Positions 46,572 to 55,631 of a stretch of 64,000 nt of DNA are shown here, in pieces. Location: contig JBBDXW010000052.1 of the NCBI GenBank assembly GCA_040902105.1, positions 248,001 to 312,000 on the forward strand. Direction: 5' to 3'. Every line of letters starts with the position of its first letter. Positions within the stretch are counted from its first letter, which is position 1. The notes under the pieces were generated by a model that ran no database searches, was not told the DNA's origin, and worked only from the letters and a program-made list of their open reading frames with translations. The translations under genes were made by a program, and so were the position numbers. The stretch is from IDS-8 sp040902105 (lineage in GTDB: Bacteria; Pseudomonadota; Gammaproteobacteria; Steroidobacterales; Woeseiaceae).

Positions 46572-47609
46572 ATGCGTAACGACAAGCCCGTCCAGCCGAT
46601 CATCGGTGAAGCCCCGGCCTTTCTCGAAATGCTGGAGCATGTGTCCCGCGCCGCGCCGCTCGCCAAGCCCGTGCTGGTGGTCGGCGAGCGCGGTACCGGC
46701 AAGGAACTGATCGCATCGCGCCTGCACTTTCTTTCGGCCCGCTGGGAGCAGCCGCTGGTCAAGGTCAACTGCGCAACCCTGACCGAGTCTATTCTCGAGT
46801 CGGAGTTGTTCGGCCACGAAGCCGGCGCGTTCACCGGCGCAGCCAGGACCCACGTGGGGCATTTCGAACGTGCGGACGGCGGCACACTGGTTCTCGACGA
46901 ACTGGCGACGATCTCGCTGCGCATGCAGGAAAAGATACTGCGCGTAATCGAGTACGGCGAGCTGCAACGAGTCGGCGGAAGCGACACCATCCAGGTAGAC
47001 GTACGGATTGTCGGCGCGACCAATGCAAATCTCCAGGCCCTGGCCGCCGACGGCCGATTCCGCGAGGATCTTCTGGATCGGCTTGCCTTCGATGTCATCA
47101 CGGTGCCGCCCCTTCGCGAACGCCTCGAGGACATTCTGCCGCTCTCTTACGCGTTCGCCGTCAACATGGTCAGCGAACTGAAGCGGCAGTATTTCCCCGG
47201 CTTCAGTCCGCGCGCCGCGTCCGCGCTGCTGCGGCACGACTGGCCCGGAAACGTTCGCGAATTGAAGAATGCGATCGAGCGTTCCATCTATCGTTCCACC
47301 GAAGTGGAACAGCAGGTCACTCGCATTGCTTTCGATCCCTTCGACTCGCCGTTCCGCTTGCGGGAAGAGAAAAAGCAGGATGCCACGAAGGACGCTCCCT
47401 CGAAGCCGCAGCATCGGGTCCCCGGATTGCCGGTCGACCTCACGGAACAGGTCAATGAGACGGAGAAACGCCTGTTGAATGCCGCGCTGGAGAAAGCAAG
47501 ATTCAATCAGCGGCTCGCCGCGGAGCTGCTGGGTCTCACCTACCATCAGCTGCGGGGGAAGATCAGGAAACACGGCCTGGAGCGGGCCGGAACGCCGGAA
47601 CGAGCTTAG
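46572..47609 (+). CDS. pspF: Psp operon activator, sigma-54-dependent
   Basis: A 345-residue bEBP without an N-terminal sensory domain, as expected for PspF. GERGTGKELIASRLH (Walker A), GAFTGA (sigma-54 contact loop), GTLVLDELATISL (Walker B), and HDWPGNVRELKNAIERSIYR are present. The C-terminal Fis-type helix-turn-helix is QRLAAELLGLTYHQLRGKIR. It hydrolyses ATP to open the pspA promoter and is inhibited by PspA binding. It is divergent from pspA, as in enterics. ATG 46572 has no clear ribosome-binding site. Confidence 0.96.
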   Translation: MRNDKPVQPIIGEAPAFLEMLEHVSRAAPLAKPVLVVGERGTGKELIASRLHFLSARWEQPLVKVNCATLTESILESELFGHEAGAFTGAARTHVGHFERADGGTLVLDELATISLRMQEKILRVIEYGELQRVGGSDTIQVDVRIVGATNANLQALAADGRFREDLLDRLAFDVITVPPLRERLEDILPLSYAFAVNMVSELKRQYFPGFSPRAASALLRHDWPGNVRELKNAIERSIYRSTEVEQQVTRIAFDPFDSPFRLREEKKQDATKDAPSKPQHRVPGLPVDLTEQVNETEKRLLNAALEKARFNQRLAAELLGLTYHQLRGKIRKHGLERAGTPERA

Positions 47610-47624
47610 GGATAAAGCGCCGGG

Positions 47625-48548
47625 TCAGCTATCGTCGCGGTAGCGGCGTATGTAGATGGCAGCGGTCGTGAACAGGCCGCAAACGATCAGACCCAGCCAG
47701 AGCGAAGGACTGCCGAAGAACTTCGACAAATCGAGAAGCGACAAGAGCCCGGACGGGACGTCACCGTCGAAGCGCAATCCCGTCCCGTCATAGCTCAGGA
47801 CGTCCTTCGTGCTCAGGCCGCGAAACAACGGCAGCTTGCCGGTCCTCACAAAGAGTGCCTCGAAGAACAGCGAGGTGCCGATCAGACTTTTTTCGAGCAT
47901 CGGCAGGATGACGATCGGCAGAAAAGCAACGAGCAGGGGCGACCGCCGGGTGAAGGCGGACACGAACAGGAACCAGCCGATGAATGGTGAAAGCCACAGC
48001 GGCAGTGCCAGCAGAAATACGAGAGTCCCGGTCCAGTTATCGCCAAACGGGGTCGCACGCCATATGAGGTGCCACACGTTTGCCCCCTGAAAGCCGAGCC
48101 AGATGCTTGCGAGCGCAAGAACGATCAGGTGCGTGACGGCGATTACGGCAAACGTGACCATCGGTATGACGACCAGCGCGGTCAAGAGCTTCGAGACCAC
48201 GGTCTCCGCATCGGTGCAGGGCAGCGAGCGCCAGAGCAGTATGCTGCGGTCTTTCCGCTCGGCATAGAGCGCATCCAGCGAATAAAATACGGTGAGTACC
48301 CACATGGCGAGGACCAGAAGACCGGAAACACCGGTCATGAGCACCGAAATGGCAGCCGAGCGCTCGGCCTCTCCCAGATTCGTCGCGCCCAGGATTGCAA
48401 TGTCCACCGCCTGGTCGAAGGCGGACACCACGACCTGGCCGGTAATCGCCATGATCGACACGATCAGCGCGATGACGACCGGCGTAACGTAGATCGCCCG
48501 GTGTTCCCACAACTCGCGCCTTATGAGTGCGACCTGGTTACCGATCAT
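47625..48548 (-). CDS. ABC-2 type transporter permease
   Basis: A 307-residue membrane protein with six or more helices (YVTPVVIALIVSIMAITGQ, VSGLLVLAMWVLTVFYSLDA, VVIPMVTFAVIAVTHLIVLA, LPLWLSPFIGWFLFVSAFTR). AERKDRSILLWRSLPCTDAE is the cytosolic loop typical of this permease group, found with YtrA-type regulators. ATG overlaps the ATPase stop by 4 bp. The substrate is unknown; peptide or drug efflux linked to cell-wall stress is common in relatives. Confidence 0.88.
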   Translation of the reverse strand: MIGNQVALIRRELWEHRAIYVTPVVIALIVSIMAITGQVVVSAFDQAVDIAILGATNLGEAERSAAISVLMTGVSGLLVLAMWVLTVFYSLDALYAERKDRSILLWRSLPCTDAETVVSKLLTALVVIPMVTFAVIAVTHLIVLALASIWLGFQGANVWHLIWRATPFGDNWTGTLVFLLALPLWLSPFIGWFLFVSAFTRRSPLLVAFLPIVILPMLEKSLIGTSLFFEALFVRTGKLPLFRGLSTKDVLSYDGTGLRFDGDVPSGLLSLLDLSKFFGSPSLWLGLIVCGLFTTAAIYIRRYRDDS

Positions 48549-49402
48549 GCTGCAGCTCCCTTGACCTTGGCGACAAACAGGTCGGCGATGCCGGGCGTGC
48601 GCAATTCACCGAGGCCGAGTAACTGATCGCGCCCGATACCTTCGAATGTCAGCACCTTTTTGCCGAATACGTCGCGCTCGAATATCGGATTCAGGCGACG
48701 GGCGCGTTCCGCGTTTTCGCCGGACGTCATCAATTCGACGTAACGCTCCGGCAGTGCGTCCATGCTGGCGTGCAATACGATGCGGCCATCGTTGATGAAC
48801 ATGACGTCGGTCAGCAAGTTCTCGATTTCCTCGACCTGGTGCGTCGTAATAAGGATGGTCCTTTCCTTGTCGAAGTAATCGTTCAGCAGGTTTCCGTAGA
48901 ACTCCTTGCGGAAGATGATATCGAGCCCGATGGTCGGCTCGTCCAGGACCAGCAATTTTGCGTCGATCGCGGTGATGATCGACAGGTGCAACTGCGTGAC
49001 CATGCCTTTCGACAGTTCGCGGATTTTTGCCTTTGGCCGTATTTTGGTGCGGGCCAGAAGCTCTTCGGCGCGCGCGCGTGAAAACCGGGGATGCACCGAC
49101 TCGACGAAGTCGATCAGCTGGCTGACACGCATCCATCGGGGCAGGACTGCGACATCGGCGATGAAGGAGATGTTTTGCATCAGCTCCTTGCGCTGCCGGA
49201 AGGGGTCGAGCCCGAGCACCGACAAGCTGCCCTCGCAGTCGGTCAAACCAAGTACCGCCTTGAGGAGCGTGGTCTTGCCCGCACCGTTCGGGCCGATGAG
49301 GCCCATGATTTTGCCTTTCTCGATCTCGAAGCTGACGTCATCGACGGCGCGCATGGCGCCGAAAGATTTCGAAACATTCCGCGCGCTCACCAGGCTAGTC
49401 AT
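48545..49402 (-). CDS. ABC transporter ATP-binding protein
   Basis: About 285 residues. Walker A GPNGAGKTTLLKAVLGL, Walker B LLVLDEPTIGLD and H-loop TTHQVEEIE are normal. The ABC signature reads LSKGMVTQLHL instead of LSGGQ, as in other YtrB-like ATPases. ATG 49402 has a GGGGGAAGAAAG site; the longer frame to 49480 lies within the regulator gene. It overlaps the GntR gene by 8 bp and the permease gene by 4 bp. Confidence 0.92.
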   Translation of the reverse strand: MTSLVSARNVSKSFGAMRAVDDVSFEIEKGKIMGLIGPNGAGKTTLLKAVLGLTDCEGSLSVLGLDPFRQRKELMQNISFIADVAVLPRWMRVSQLIDFVESVHPRFSRARAEELLARTKIRPKAKIRELSKGMVTQLHLSIITAIDAKLLVLDEPTIGLDIIFRKEFYGNLLNDYFDKERTILITTHQVEEIENLLTDVMFINDGRIVLHASMDALPERYVELMTSGENAERARRLNPIFERDVFGKKVLTFEGIGRDQLLGLGELRTPGIADLFVAKVKGAAA

Positions 49403-49784
49403 CTTTCTTCCCCCGTTCCGACGCGGATGCCCGATCGACGCTTCGCAGCAGCGTTTCGACATCCAGCCCGAGGCGCTCAATCGTTGCAGCGACCCTGGGC
49501 CACTCTTTATCGATAAAGCGCTGCCGTTCGTCCTTCAGCAGATTCTTTCGTGCGCCCTCCGTGACGAACATGCCGCGGCCGCGTTTCTTTTCCACCAGCC
49601 CTTCGTCGACGAGTTCCTGATAGCCTTTCAATACGGTCAGGGGATTGAGGCGGTATTCCGCCGCAACGTTCCGGACCGAAGGAAGTGCGTCGCCGTCGCC
49701 GAGCACGCCTTCGAGGATCATTGCGACCACCCGGTCCCGCAACTGGCGGTAAATCGGAAGGTCTTCGTTCCATTTGGGATCCAT
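49395..49784 (-). CDS. GntR-family regulator, YtrA type
   Basis: About 129 residues. The N-terminal winged helix (LPIYRQLRDRVVAMILEGVL, ALPSVRNVAAEYRLNPLTVL, ELVDEGLVEKKRGRGMFVTE) is followed by a short all-helical tail, which defines the YtrA subfamily that represses adjacent ABC genes. ATG 49784 matches the usual MDPKWNEDLPIYR start; ATG 49805 is an alternative. Its likely operator is the palindrome at 50168-50193. Confidence 0.93.
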   Translation of the reverse strand: MDPKWNEDLPIYRQLRDRVVAMILEGVLGDGDALPSVRNVAAEYRLNPLTVLKGYQELVDEGLVEKKRGRGMFVTEGARKNLLKDERQRFIDKEWPRVAATIERLGLDVETLLRSVDRASASERGKKDD

Positions 49785-49926
49785 TCTGTGTCCGATGCCT
49801 GTCATTCGTCGTTGTCGGCAGGCGCGCGGCGACCGCGCAAGGCGACGCCGGCACCGGAGCCTATGTTAGCAGGCCGGCCGACCGTCTCCGGGCTTTCGAC
49901 GCCTGGTACGAATGACATGACAGGCT

Positions 49927-50112
49927 TCATTCGTCGATGTCGCTGCGCACCGGCGCCTCGATCGTGCTCGCGAAACAGCCCGACGCCCGCGCTTCCGTCT
50001 GCAGATTCGCCCGCGCCTGATTTGCGAGCGAAATGGCCGTCAGGATCAGGAACAGCAGCAGCAGTGCCAGTCCGATGAAATAATCCGATATGTTGCCGTT
50101 TCTGGTTTTCAT
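49927..50112 (-). CDS. 61-residue membrane protein leading the GntR-ABC operon
   Basis: A small protein with a single N-terminal helix (YFIGLALLLLFLILTAISLA) and a short polar tail containing one Cys. GTGGAGTGAGAA precedes ATG 50112. It lies between the palindromic operator and the GntR gene, so it is probably controlled with the transporter. The family is unknown. Confidence 0.65.
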   Translation of the reverse strand: MKTRNGNISDYFIGLALLLLFLILTAISLANQARANLQTEARASGCFASTIEAPVRSDIDE

Positions 50113-50167
50113 TTCTCACTCCACTTGCTATTTCCGGCAAAGCCCCGCTTCGCCCTCGTTGGTGACC

Positions 50168-50193
50168 TAGTGTTATAGTGAACTATAACACTA
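50168..50193. promoter_or_regulatory. Perfect palindromic operator, likely bound by the GntR regulator
   Basis: TAGTGTTATAGT (50168-50179), GA, ACTATAACACTA (50182-50193): perfect 12-bp arms. YtrA-type GntR proteins bind such AT-rich palindromes over the promoter of their own operon. It is 56 bp upstream of the ATG at 50112. Confidence 0.8.
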
Positions 50194-50599
50194 AATTCTA
50201 GGATTGCAAGCGGCCGCCAAAGTTCCTTCAAAAAGCCGCGCCCGGCACCGGTAGTCCTCCTTTCACGGAACCCATTGAAATCACTGAAGTCACGGGCCGC
50301 CGGCACTGGCCCAGCGCGGAAGCGACCGGCGACGCGGCCAAGAAGAAGCCTGCCACGGAGCAGGTGGGCGTCGGGGGGTGTTCCACAAAGCGAGTTTCCC
50401 GTGTCTGAGCGACTGGAATACCCCCCGGCGCGCCCCTGCGGCGCCCGGCCGTAGTCCGGGGGGCACCCCCGGGACCCGCCTCAGTCGCGATCCCCGATGC
50501 CGTTGCGGCGTCTCTCCCGCCTTGTGTACAGTGAGCGCCGCATCGCGCAGTAACGGCGTGCTTTCAACCCGTCGAATCACCCTTTAAAAAGGTCCTGGA
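50194..50599. other. Intergenic region upstream of mdh with GC-rich stem-loops
   Basis: No gene is visible. A 12-bp inverted pair GGGGGGTGTTCC/GGAATACCCCCC (50373-50384, 50415-50426, one mismatch) and C/G-rich tracts at 50420-50480 could form structured RNA or simply reflect composition. AAAAAGGTCCTGGA near 50586 gives a moderate ribosome-binding site for mdh. Confidence 0.4.
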
Positions 50600-51577
50600 A
50601 TGAAAAAACCCGTTCGCGTCGCCATCACCGGCGCCGCCGGCCAGATCGGCTATCAGCTCGCCTTTCGTATCGCCTCCGGTCAAATGCTGGGCGCCGACCA
50701 GCCGGTCATCCTGCAGTTGCTGGAAATTCCGCCGGCGCTGCCCGCATTGCGGGGCGTCGTCATGGAACTGGACGACTGTGCGTTTGCGCCGCTTGCCGGC
50801 ATCGTGGCAACGGACGACGCGGCAAAAGCGTTCAGGGACGTGGAATTCGCATTACTGGTGGGGGCCCGGCCGCGCGGCCCGGGCATGGAACGAAACGATC
50901 TGCTCGAAGCAAACGCCCGGATTTTCTCGGCCCAGGGCAAGGCGCTCAACGAACACGCGAGCCGGGACATTCGCGTCCTTGTTGTCGGCAATCCCGCCAA
51001 CACCAACGCCTTGATTACGCGCTCTAACGCCCCGGACATCGACCCCGGGAGGTTCACGGCAATGACCCGCCTGGACCACAACAGGGCAATCGCGCAACTC
51101 GCCGCTAAAACGGGCGCGCATGTCACCGACGTTCGGCAGATGATTATCTGGGGCAATCATTCGGCGACGCAGTACCCCGATATCCACCCTACAACCGTTC
51201 GCGGCGTCCCGGCCACCGATCTCGTGGAAAATGCGTGGTATACGGACGAATTCATCCCCGCCGTCCAGCAACGCGGCGCTGCCGTCATCAAGGCGCGGGG
51301 CGCATCGTCCGCGGCATCTGCCGCCTCCGCCGCGATCGATCACATGCACGACTGGGCCCTTGGCTCGCGCAATGACGACTGGGTCAGCATGGCGGTGCCG
51401 GCCGACGGCAGTTACGGCGTTGAAGAAGGTATCGTGTATTCCTTCCCGGTGCGTTGCAAAGGCGGTGATTACGAGATCGTCAGGGATGTGGACTTGAACG
51501 ACTTCAGCCGGGAGCGCATGGCGGTCACGGCCGCGGAGCTGCGCGGAGAACGCGAAGCGATAGAGAACCTGTTGTAG
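50600..51577 (+). CDS. mdh: Malate dehydrogenase
   Basis: A 325-residue NAD-dependent enzyme of the TCA cycle. GAAGQIGYQLAFRIASG is the nucleotide loop, VVGNPANTNALI and MTRLDHNRAIAQLA surround the substrate arginine, and WGNHSATQYPD carries the catalytic His. The length and motifs match the Burkholderia/Xanthomonas MDH type rather than the E. coli type. It precedes the acyl-CoA dehydrogenase gene by 24 bp. Confidence 0.96.
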   Translation: MKKPVRVAITGAAGQIGYQLAFRIASGQMLGADQPVILQLLEIPPALPALRGVVMELDDCAFAPLAGIVATDDAAKAFRDVEFALLVGARPRGPGMERNDLLEANARIFSAQGKALNEHASRDIRVLVVGNPANTNALITRSNAPDIDPGRFTAMTRLDHNRAIAQLAAKTGAHVTDVRQMIIWGNHSATQYPDIHPTTVRGVPATDLVENAWYTDEFIPAVQQRGAAVIKARGASSAASAASAAIDHMHDWALGSRNDDWVSMAVPADGSYGVEEGIVYSFPVRCKGGDYEIVRDVDLNDFSRERMAVTAAELRGEREAIENLL

Positions 51578-51601
51578 CATGTAGAAAACAAGGAAATAAA
51601 C

Positions 51602-54178
51602 GTGTCCAGTTTTGTTGCGAGTCTTTTGTGGTTTCTGCTGTTTGTCGGCGGCGCCATCTATCTTGCCTACAACAGAGTCAACCTGTTCACTTCGACCGTG
51701 GCGGCGGGCGTCGTCCTTTTTGCCTACACCGTTTTTGGTTCCGGTTCGTTTCTCTGGCTGCTTTTCCTGTGGTTGCTGTTCGGCGTTCTGGTCGTTCCGA
51801 ACCTGCGTGACTTCCGGCGCGAGAAAATCACCCGCCCCGCGCTCGATATCTATCGCACGATGTTGCCCTCGATGTCCGATACCGAAAGAGACGCACTCGA
51901 GGCAGGCAACGTCTGGTGGGACGGCGAATTGTTTTCCGGAATGCCGGACTGGGACCGGCTGATGTCGTTCCCGGCACCGAAGCTCTCCGACGAGGAACAG
52001 GCATTCATCGACGGACCCTGCGAGGAGCTGTGCCGGATGCTGGACGACTGGGATATCTCCCACGAACGCGGCGACATGTCTCCCGCAGTCTGGCAATTCA
52101 TCAAACAGCATAAATTTTTCGCAATGATCATTCCGAAACAGTACGGCGGCCTCGAATTCTCCGCCTATGCGAACGCGATGGTCATTGCCAAGCTCGCGAG
52201 CCGCAGCACGACGGCGTCGTCGACGGTCGGCGTGCCGAATTCACTCGGGCCCGCGGAGTTGCTTCTGCACTACGGCACGGAAGAACAGAAGCAGCGCTAT
52301 CTGCCGGGACTCGCGTCCGGGAAGGAAATACCGTGCTTCGCGTTGACGTCGCCGCAGGCAGGATCGGATGCCGCGGCGATCATCGACAGCGGTGTCGTAT
52401 GCAAAGGCGAGTGGGAGGGCGAAGAAATTGTCGGTATTCGCCTGAACTGGGAGAAGCGTTACATCACTCTCGCCCCGATCGCCACGGTGCTTGGTCTCGC
52501 ATTCAAACTCTACGATCCGGACCATCTGATCGGAGATCGCGATGAATACGGCATTACGGCGGCGCTTATTCCGACCGCGACACCCGGCGTGCAGACGGGC
52601 AGGCGCCACCTGCCGCTCGCCACACCGTTCCAGAACGGCCCGACCAGCGGCAAGGACGTGTTCGTGCCGCTCGATTACATCATCGGCGGCCAGGAAATGG
52701 CCGGCAAGGGCTGGAAAATGCTCGTGGAGCTGCTGTCGGTCGGTCGCGCCATTACCTTGCCGTCGACCGCGGCGGGCGGCGGGCAGAGCGCGGCGTATGC
52801 GACCGGCGCTTACGCGCAGCTAAGGAAGCAGTTCAACCTGCCGGTTGCAAAATTCGAGGGTGTCGGCGAAGCCCTGACCCGGATTGCGGGTCACACGTAT
52901 ATTATGAATGCGGCCGTCTCCGTCACGTCCGGCGCGATCGACCAGGGCGAGAAGCCCGCAGTCCCTGCGGCAATCCTTAAATATCATTGCACCGAACTCG
53001 GCCGCAAAGTCGCGAACGACGCGATGGACGTGCACGGCGGCAAAGGCATCATGATGGGGCCCGGCAATTACCTCGCCCGCAGCTACATGGCTACGCCGAT
53101 AGCGATCACCGTCGAAGGAGCGAACATTCTCACGCGCAGCCTGATCATCTTCGGACAGGGGGCCGTGCGCTGTCACCCGTTCGTGCTGCGCGAACTCTAT
53201 GCCGCGCAGGATGAGAATCGCGAGCGCGGCCTGACCGAGTTCGATGACGCGCTTTTTTCTCACATCGGCTATGCCATCAGCAATCTCGCGCGCGCGTTTT
53301 TCCTTGCGCTGACGTTCGCCAAGTTCAGCCGCGTCCCTCTCAACACCCCGACACGGCGCTACTACCAGAATATCAATCGCTACAGCGCCGCGTTTGCACT
53401 TGCCTCCGATGCTGCGATGCTGACATTAGGCGGAAAGCTCAAGCAGAAGGAACTGCTGTCCGCGAGGCTCGGGGACGTGCTGAGCTCGATGTACCTCGCT
53501 TCCACGGTGCTGAAGCATTTCGAGAACCAGGGGCGCCCGGCGGCCGACCTGCCGCTGGTCGAGTGGTCCGTGCGCACGTTGATGTACCAGGCACAGGAGC
53601 ATTTGCACAGCTTCCTGCGCAATTTCCCGAACCGGCCGGTCGCGTTCTTCCTGCGTTGCTTCATATTTCCGCGCGGCCGGACCTATTCGTCGCCGTCCGA
53701 CGAACTCGGCCAGAAGATCGTGGACCTCGTCACTCGCAGCGGCGAAGCGCGAGAACGCCTGAGTCAGCAGGCTTACACCACCATCGAGCCCGGTAATCCC
53801 GTCGGCTTGCTCGCTGAAGCGCTTGCGCTGTCGGAACAACTGGCACCGCTCGAGAACAGACTGCGGCAGGCGCGAAAGGAAGGCTTGATCGACTCCGAGT
53901 ATCTGGGCCATCAGATCGAGGAAGCGGCAAGCGCAGAAGTCATTAACAAGGACGAGGCCGCACGCCTTCGAAGCTACCACGAGAAATTGATGGTGCTGAT
54001 GGCCGTGGACGATTTTCCGGCCGGGGAGATCGGCCGCGTCGGCGCCGCGGGTTCTGATTCCAGTCAGGAACACGAGTCGCCGAGGCCGGCTGCAAGAAGC
54101 GCAGCCAGATCAAAGGCAATGATGAAAAAGAAATCGTCGGCCAGTAAGAAAAAGGCGTCGGCTCCTGGAGAAGACTGA
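51602..54178 (+). CDS. fadE: Acyl-CoA dehydrogenase, FadE type
   Basis: An 858-residue protein. Two N-terminal hydrophobic helices (SLLWFLLFVGGAIYLAYNRV; GSFLWLLFLWLLFGVLVVPN) are followed by acyl-CoA dehydrogenase domains: PKQYGGLEFSAYANAMVIAK, CFALTSPQAGSDAAAIID, DVHGGKGIMMGPGNYLARSY, and a FadE-specific C-terminal region. The Lys/Ala-rich tail ends KKKSSASKKKASA. It performs the first step of fatty-acid beta-oxidation at the membrane. GTG 51602 follows AAGGAAATAAAC. Slightly longer than E. coli FadE (814), mainly at the C-terminus. Confidence 0.94.
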   Translation: MSSFVASLLWFLLFVGGAIYLAYNRVNLFTSTVAAGVVLFAYTVFGSGSFLWLLFLWLLFGVLVVPNLRDFRREKITRPALDIYRTMLPSMSDTERDALEAGNVWWDGELFSGMPDWDRLMSFPAPKLSDEEQAFIDGPCEELCRMLDDWDISHERGDMSPAVWQFIKQHKFFAMIIPKQYGGLEFSAYANAMVIAKLASRSTTASSTVGVPNSLGPAELLLHYGTEEQKQRYLPGLASGKEIPCFALTSPQAGSDAAAIIDSGVVCKGEWEGEEIVGIRLNWEKRYITLAPIATVLGLAFKLYDPDHLIGDRDEYGITAALIPTATPGVQTGRRHLPLATPFQNGPTSGKDVFVPLDYIIGGQEMAGKGWKMLVELLSVGRAITLPSTAAGGGQSAAYATGAYAQLRKQFNLPVAKFEGVGEALTRIAGHTYIMNAAVSVTSGAIDQGEKPAVPAAILKYHCTELGRKVANDAMDVHGGKGIMMGPGNYLARSYMATPIAITVEGANILTRSLIIFGQGAVRCHPFVLRELYAAQDENRERGLTEFDDALFSHIGYAISNLARAFFLALTFAKFSRVPLNTPTRRYYQNINRYSAAFALASDAAMLTLGGKLKQKELLSARLGDVLSSMYLASTVLKHFENQGRPAADLPLVEWSVRTLMYQAQEHLHSFLRNFPNRPVAFFLRCFIFPRGRTYSSPSDELGQKIVDLVTRSGEARERLSQQAYTTIEPGNPVGLLAEALALSEQLAPLENRLRQARKEGLIDSEYLGHQIEEAASAEVINKDEAARLRSYHEKLMVLMAVDDFPAGEIGRVGAAGSDSSQEHESPRPAARSAARSKAMMKKKSSASKKKASAPGED

Positions 54179-54187
54179 CAGCACACT

Positions 54188-55600
54188 ATGACGCACGCTC
54201 ACGGACCCGTTTACGAAGTCACGCTGAGCATCGATCGGGAAATCGTCGAAGAATTCGACGACTGGCTCGAGCAGCACATTCGGCAAATGCTCGAGTTGCC
54301 CGGTTTTGTCAGCGCCGATACATTCGATGCCGAAACGGATAACACGGGCCGGAGCGGACGCGTCGTCCAGTACGTACTGGAAAGCGATCAGGCTCTGCAA
54401 GCCTATCTTGCCGGACCGGCCGAGGACATGCGCCAGGCCGGCGTGCTCCGCTTTGCCGACCGGTTCACGGTGAGCCGCCGTGTGCTGCGACGACCCGGCA
54501 CCCGGGAGCAGGACTCGCGGCCAATCGAGGCCTGCCTTAACTGCGATGCGCTCTTGCAAGGACAATACTGCGCGCGCTGCGGCCAACGCGCGCATGGTCG
54601 GCTGATCAGCATCTGGGAGCTCCTCCGCGACGCGGTTGGCGACCTCTTCGAACTCGACTCGCGCCTGTGGCGAACGATTATTCCGCTCATGTTCCGTCCG
54701 GGGCAGCTTACCTACGACTACCTGATCGGGCGGCGCGCCCGGTTCATGCCTCCGTTTCGCACTTACCTCGTCTTGAGCGTCGTATTTTTTCTGGTCGCGT
54801 TCTTCGATCCGCAGCAGCAGTTCGGCATCCTCTACGAGCCGGACGCAGAAACCGGCGGCAGCAGCGCCCGACAAGGGAAAACCGCCGCGGAAATCCGCAA
54901 GGAAGTGCTGGACGAGCTGGCCGCCGAAGGCATCCATGTTCCTTCGCAAGGCGCCGGACGACTGCCGGCCCCTGCGCCGCCGTCGCCGGCACAAGAGCAA
55001 GAGCAAGAGCAAGAGCAAGAGCAAGAGCAAGATACGAAACGAGAGAGCGGTCTGAATATCCAGCTGGACCCGGACGGTTCGCCGGACTTCAATTGCGAAA
55101 TAGGCGATTACGACGGCCCGGAGTGGCTCACGCGGCGCCTGACAGAAGAACGACTGCAACACATCTGTGACCGGGTCAGGGCGGACAGCGGCCGATCGTT
55201 CCTTAACCAGTTGCTGGACAACATTCCGGCGGCGCTGTTCGTGCTGTTACCCCTGATGGCGCTGATCCTCAAGATGCTTTATCCGCTGTCGAAGCGCTAC
55301 TACGTCGAGCACTTGTTGTTCGTGCTGCATTTTCACGCGTTCTTTTTCCTGATCCTTACCCTTCAGGTGCTGTTCTCGCGCATGGCCGCGTGGATCAGTC
55401 TGCCGGAATTGGTGGCAAACCTGTCGGCATTTGTCGTCTCGCTTTACGTGCCGGTCTACCTGTACAAAGCGATGCGCCGCGTTTATGCACAGGGGCGGGC
55501 CATCACGATCCTGAAATATTTCGTGCTTGTTCTGACCTATCTGATCGGCCTGACCTTTATACTGTTGTTTGCCGCGTTCTACACGGCGTTCTCGATCTGA
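54188..55600 (+). CDS. DUF4286-like plus DUF3667-like zinc-ribbon membrane protein
   Basis: A 470-residue protein in two parts. Residues 1-100 (VYEVTLSIDREIVEEFDDWL, HIRQMLELPGFVSADTF) look like the ferredoxin-like DUF4286. Then a zinc ribbon (ACLNCDALLQGQYCARCGQR), DLFELDSRLWRTIIPLMFRP and RRARFMPPFRTYLVLSVVFF, typical of DUF3667, followed by about five membrane helices. A glutamine-glutamate run lies between helices. Function is unknown for both families. It starts 9 bp after fadE, so possibly the same operon. Confidence 0.82.
   Translation: MTHAHGPVYEVTLSIDREIVEEFDDWLEQHIRQMLELPGFVSADTFDAETDNTGRSGRVVQYVLESDQALQAYLAGPAEDMRQAGVLRFADRFTVSRRVLRRPGTREQDSRPIEACLNCDALLQGQYCARCGQRAHGRLISIWELLRDAVGDLFELDSRLWRTIIPLMFRPGQLTYDYLIGRRARFMPPFRTYLVLSVVFFLVAFFDPQQQFGILYEPDAETGGSSARQGKTAAEIRKEVLDELAAEGIHVPSQGAGRLPAPAPPSPAQEQEQEQEQEQEQDTKRESGLNIQLDPDGSPDFNCEIGDYDGPEWLTRRLTEERLQHICDRVRADSGRSFLNQLLDNIPAALFVLLPLMALILKMLYPLSKRYYVEHLLFVLHFHAFFFLILTLQVLFSRMAAWISLPELVANLSAFVVSLYVPVYLYKAMRRVYAQGRAITILKYFVLVLTYLIGLTFILLFAAFYTAFSI
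54992..55033 (+). repeat. Hexanucleotide tandem repeat in coding sequence
   Basis: CAAGAG is repeated six times, followed by CAAGAT. It encodes alternating Gln-Glu. Because the unit is 6 bp, changes in copy number lengthen or shorten the linker without shifting the frame. Confidence 0.9.
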
Positions 55601-55631
55601 TCGTGCCTCGAAAAAACAGGAGACCAACCCC

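Noticed and set aside
46560..47573. 337-codon minus-strand frame opposite pspF
   Set aside because: pspF carries every diagnostic motif on the plus strand; the antisense frame has none.
50290..50580. 96-codon minus-strand frame upstream of mdh
   Set aside because: Pro/Arg-rich sequence typical of GC-rich non-coding DNA.
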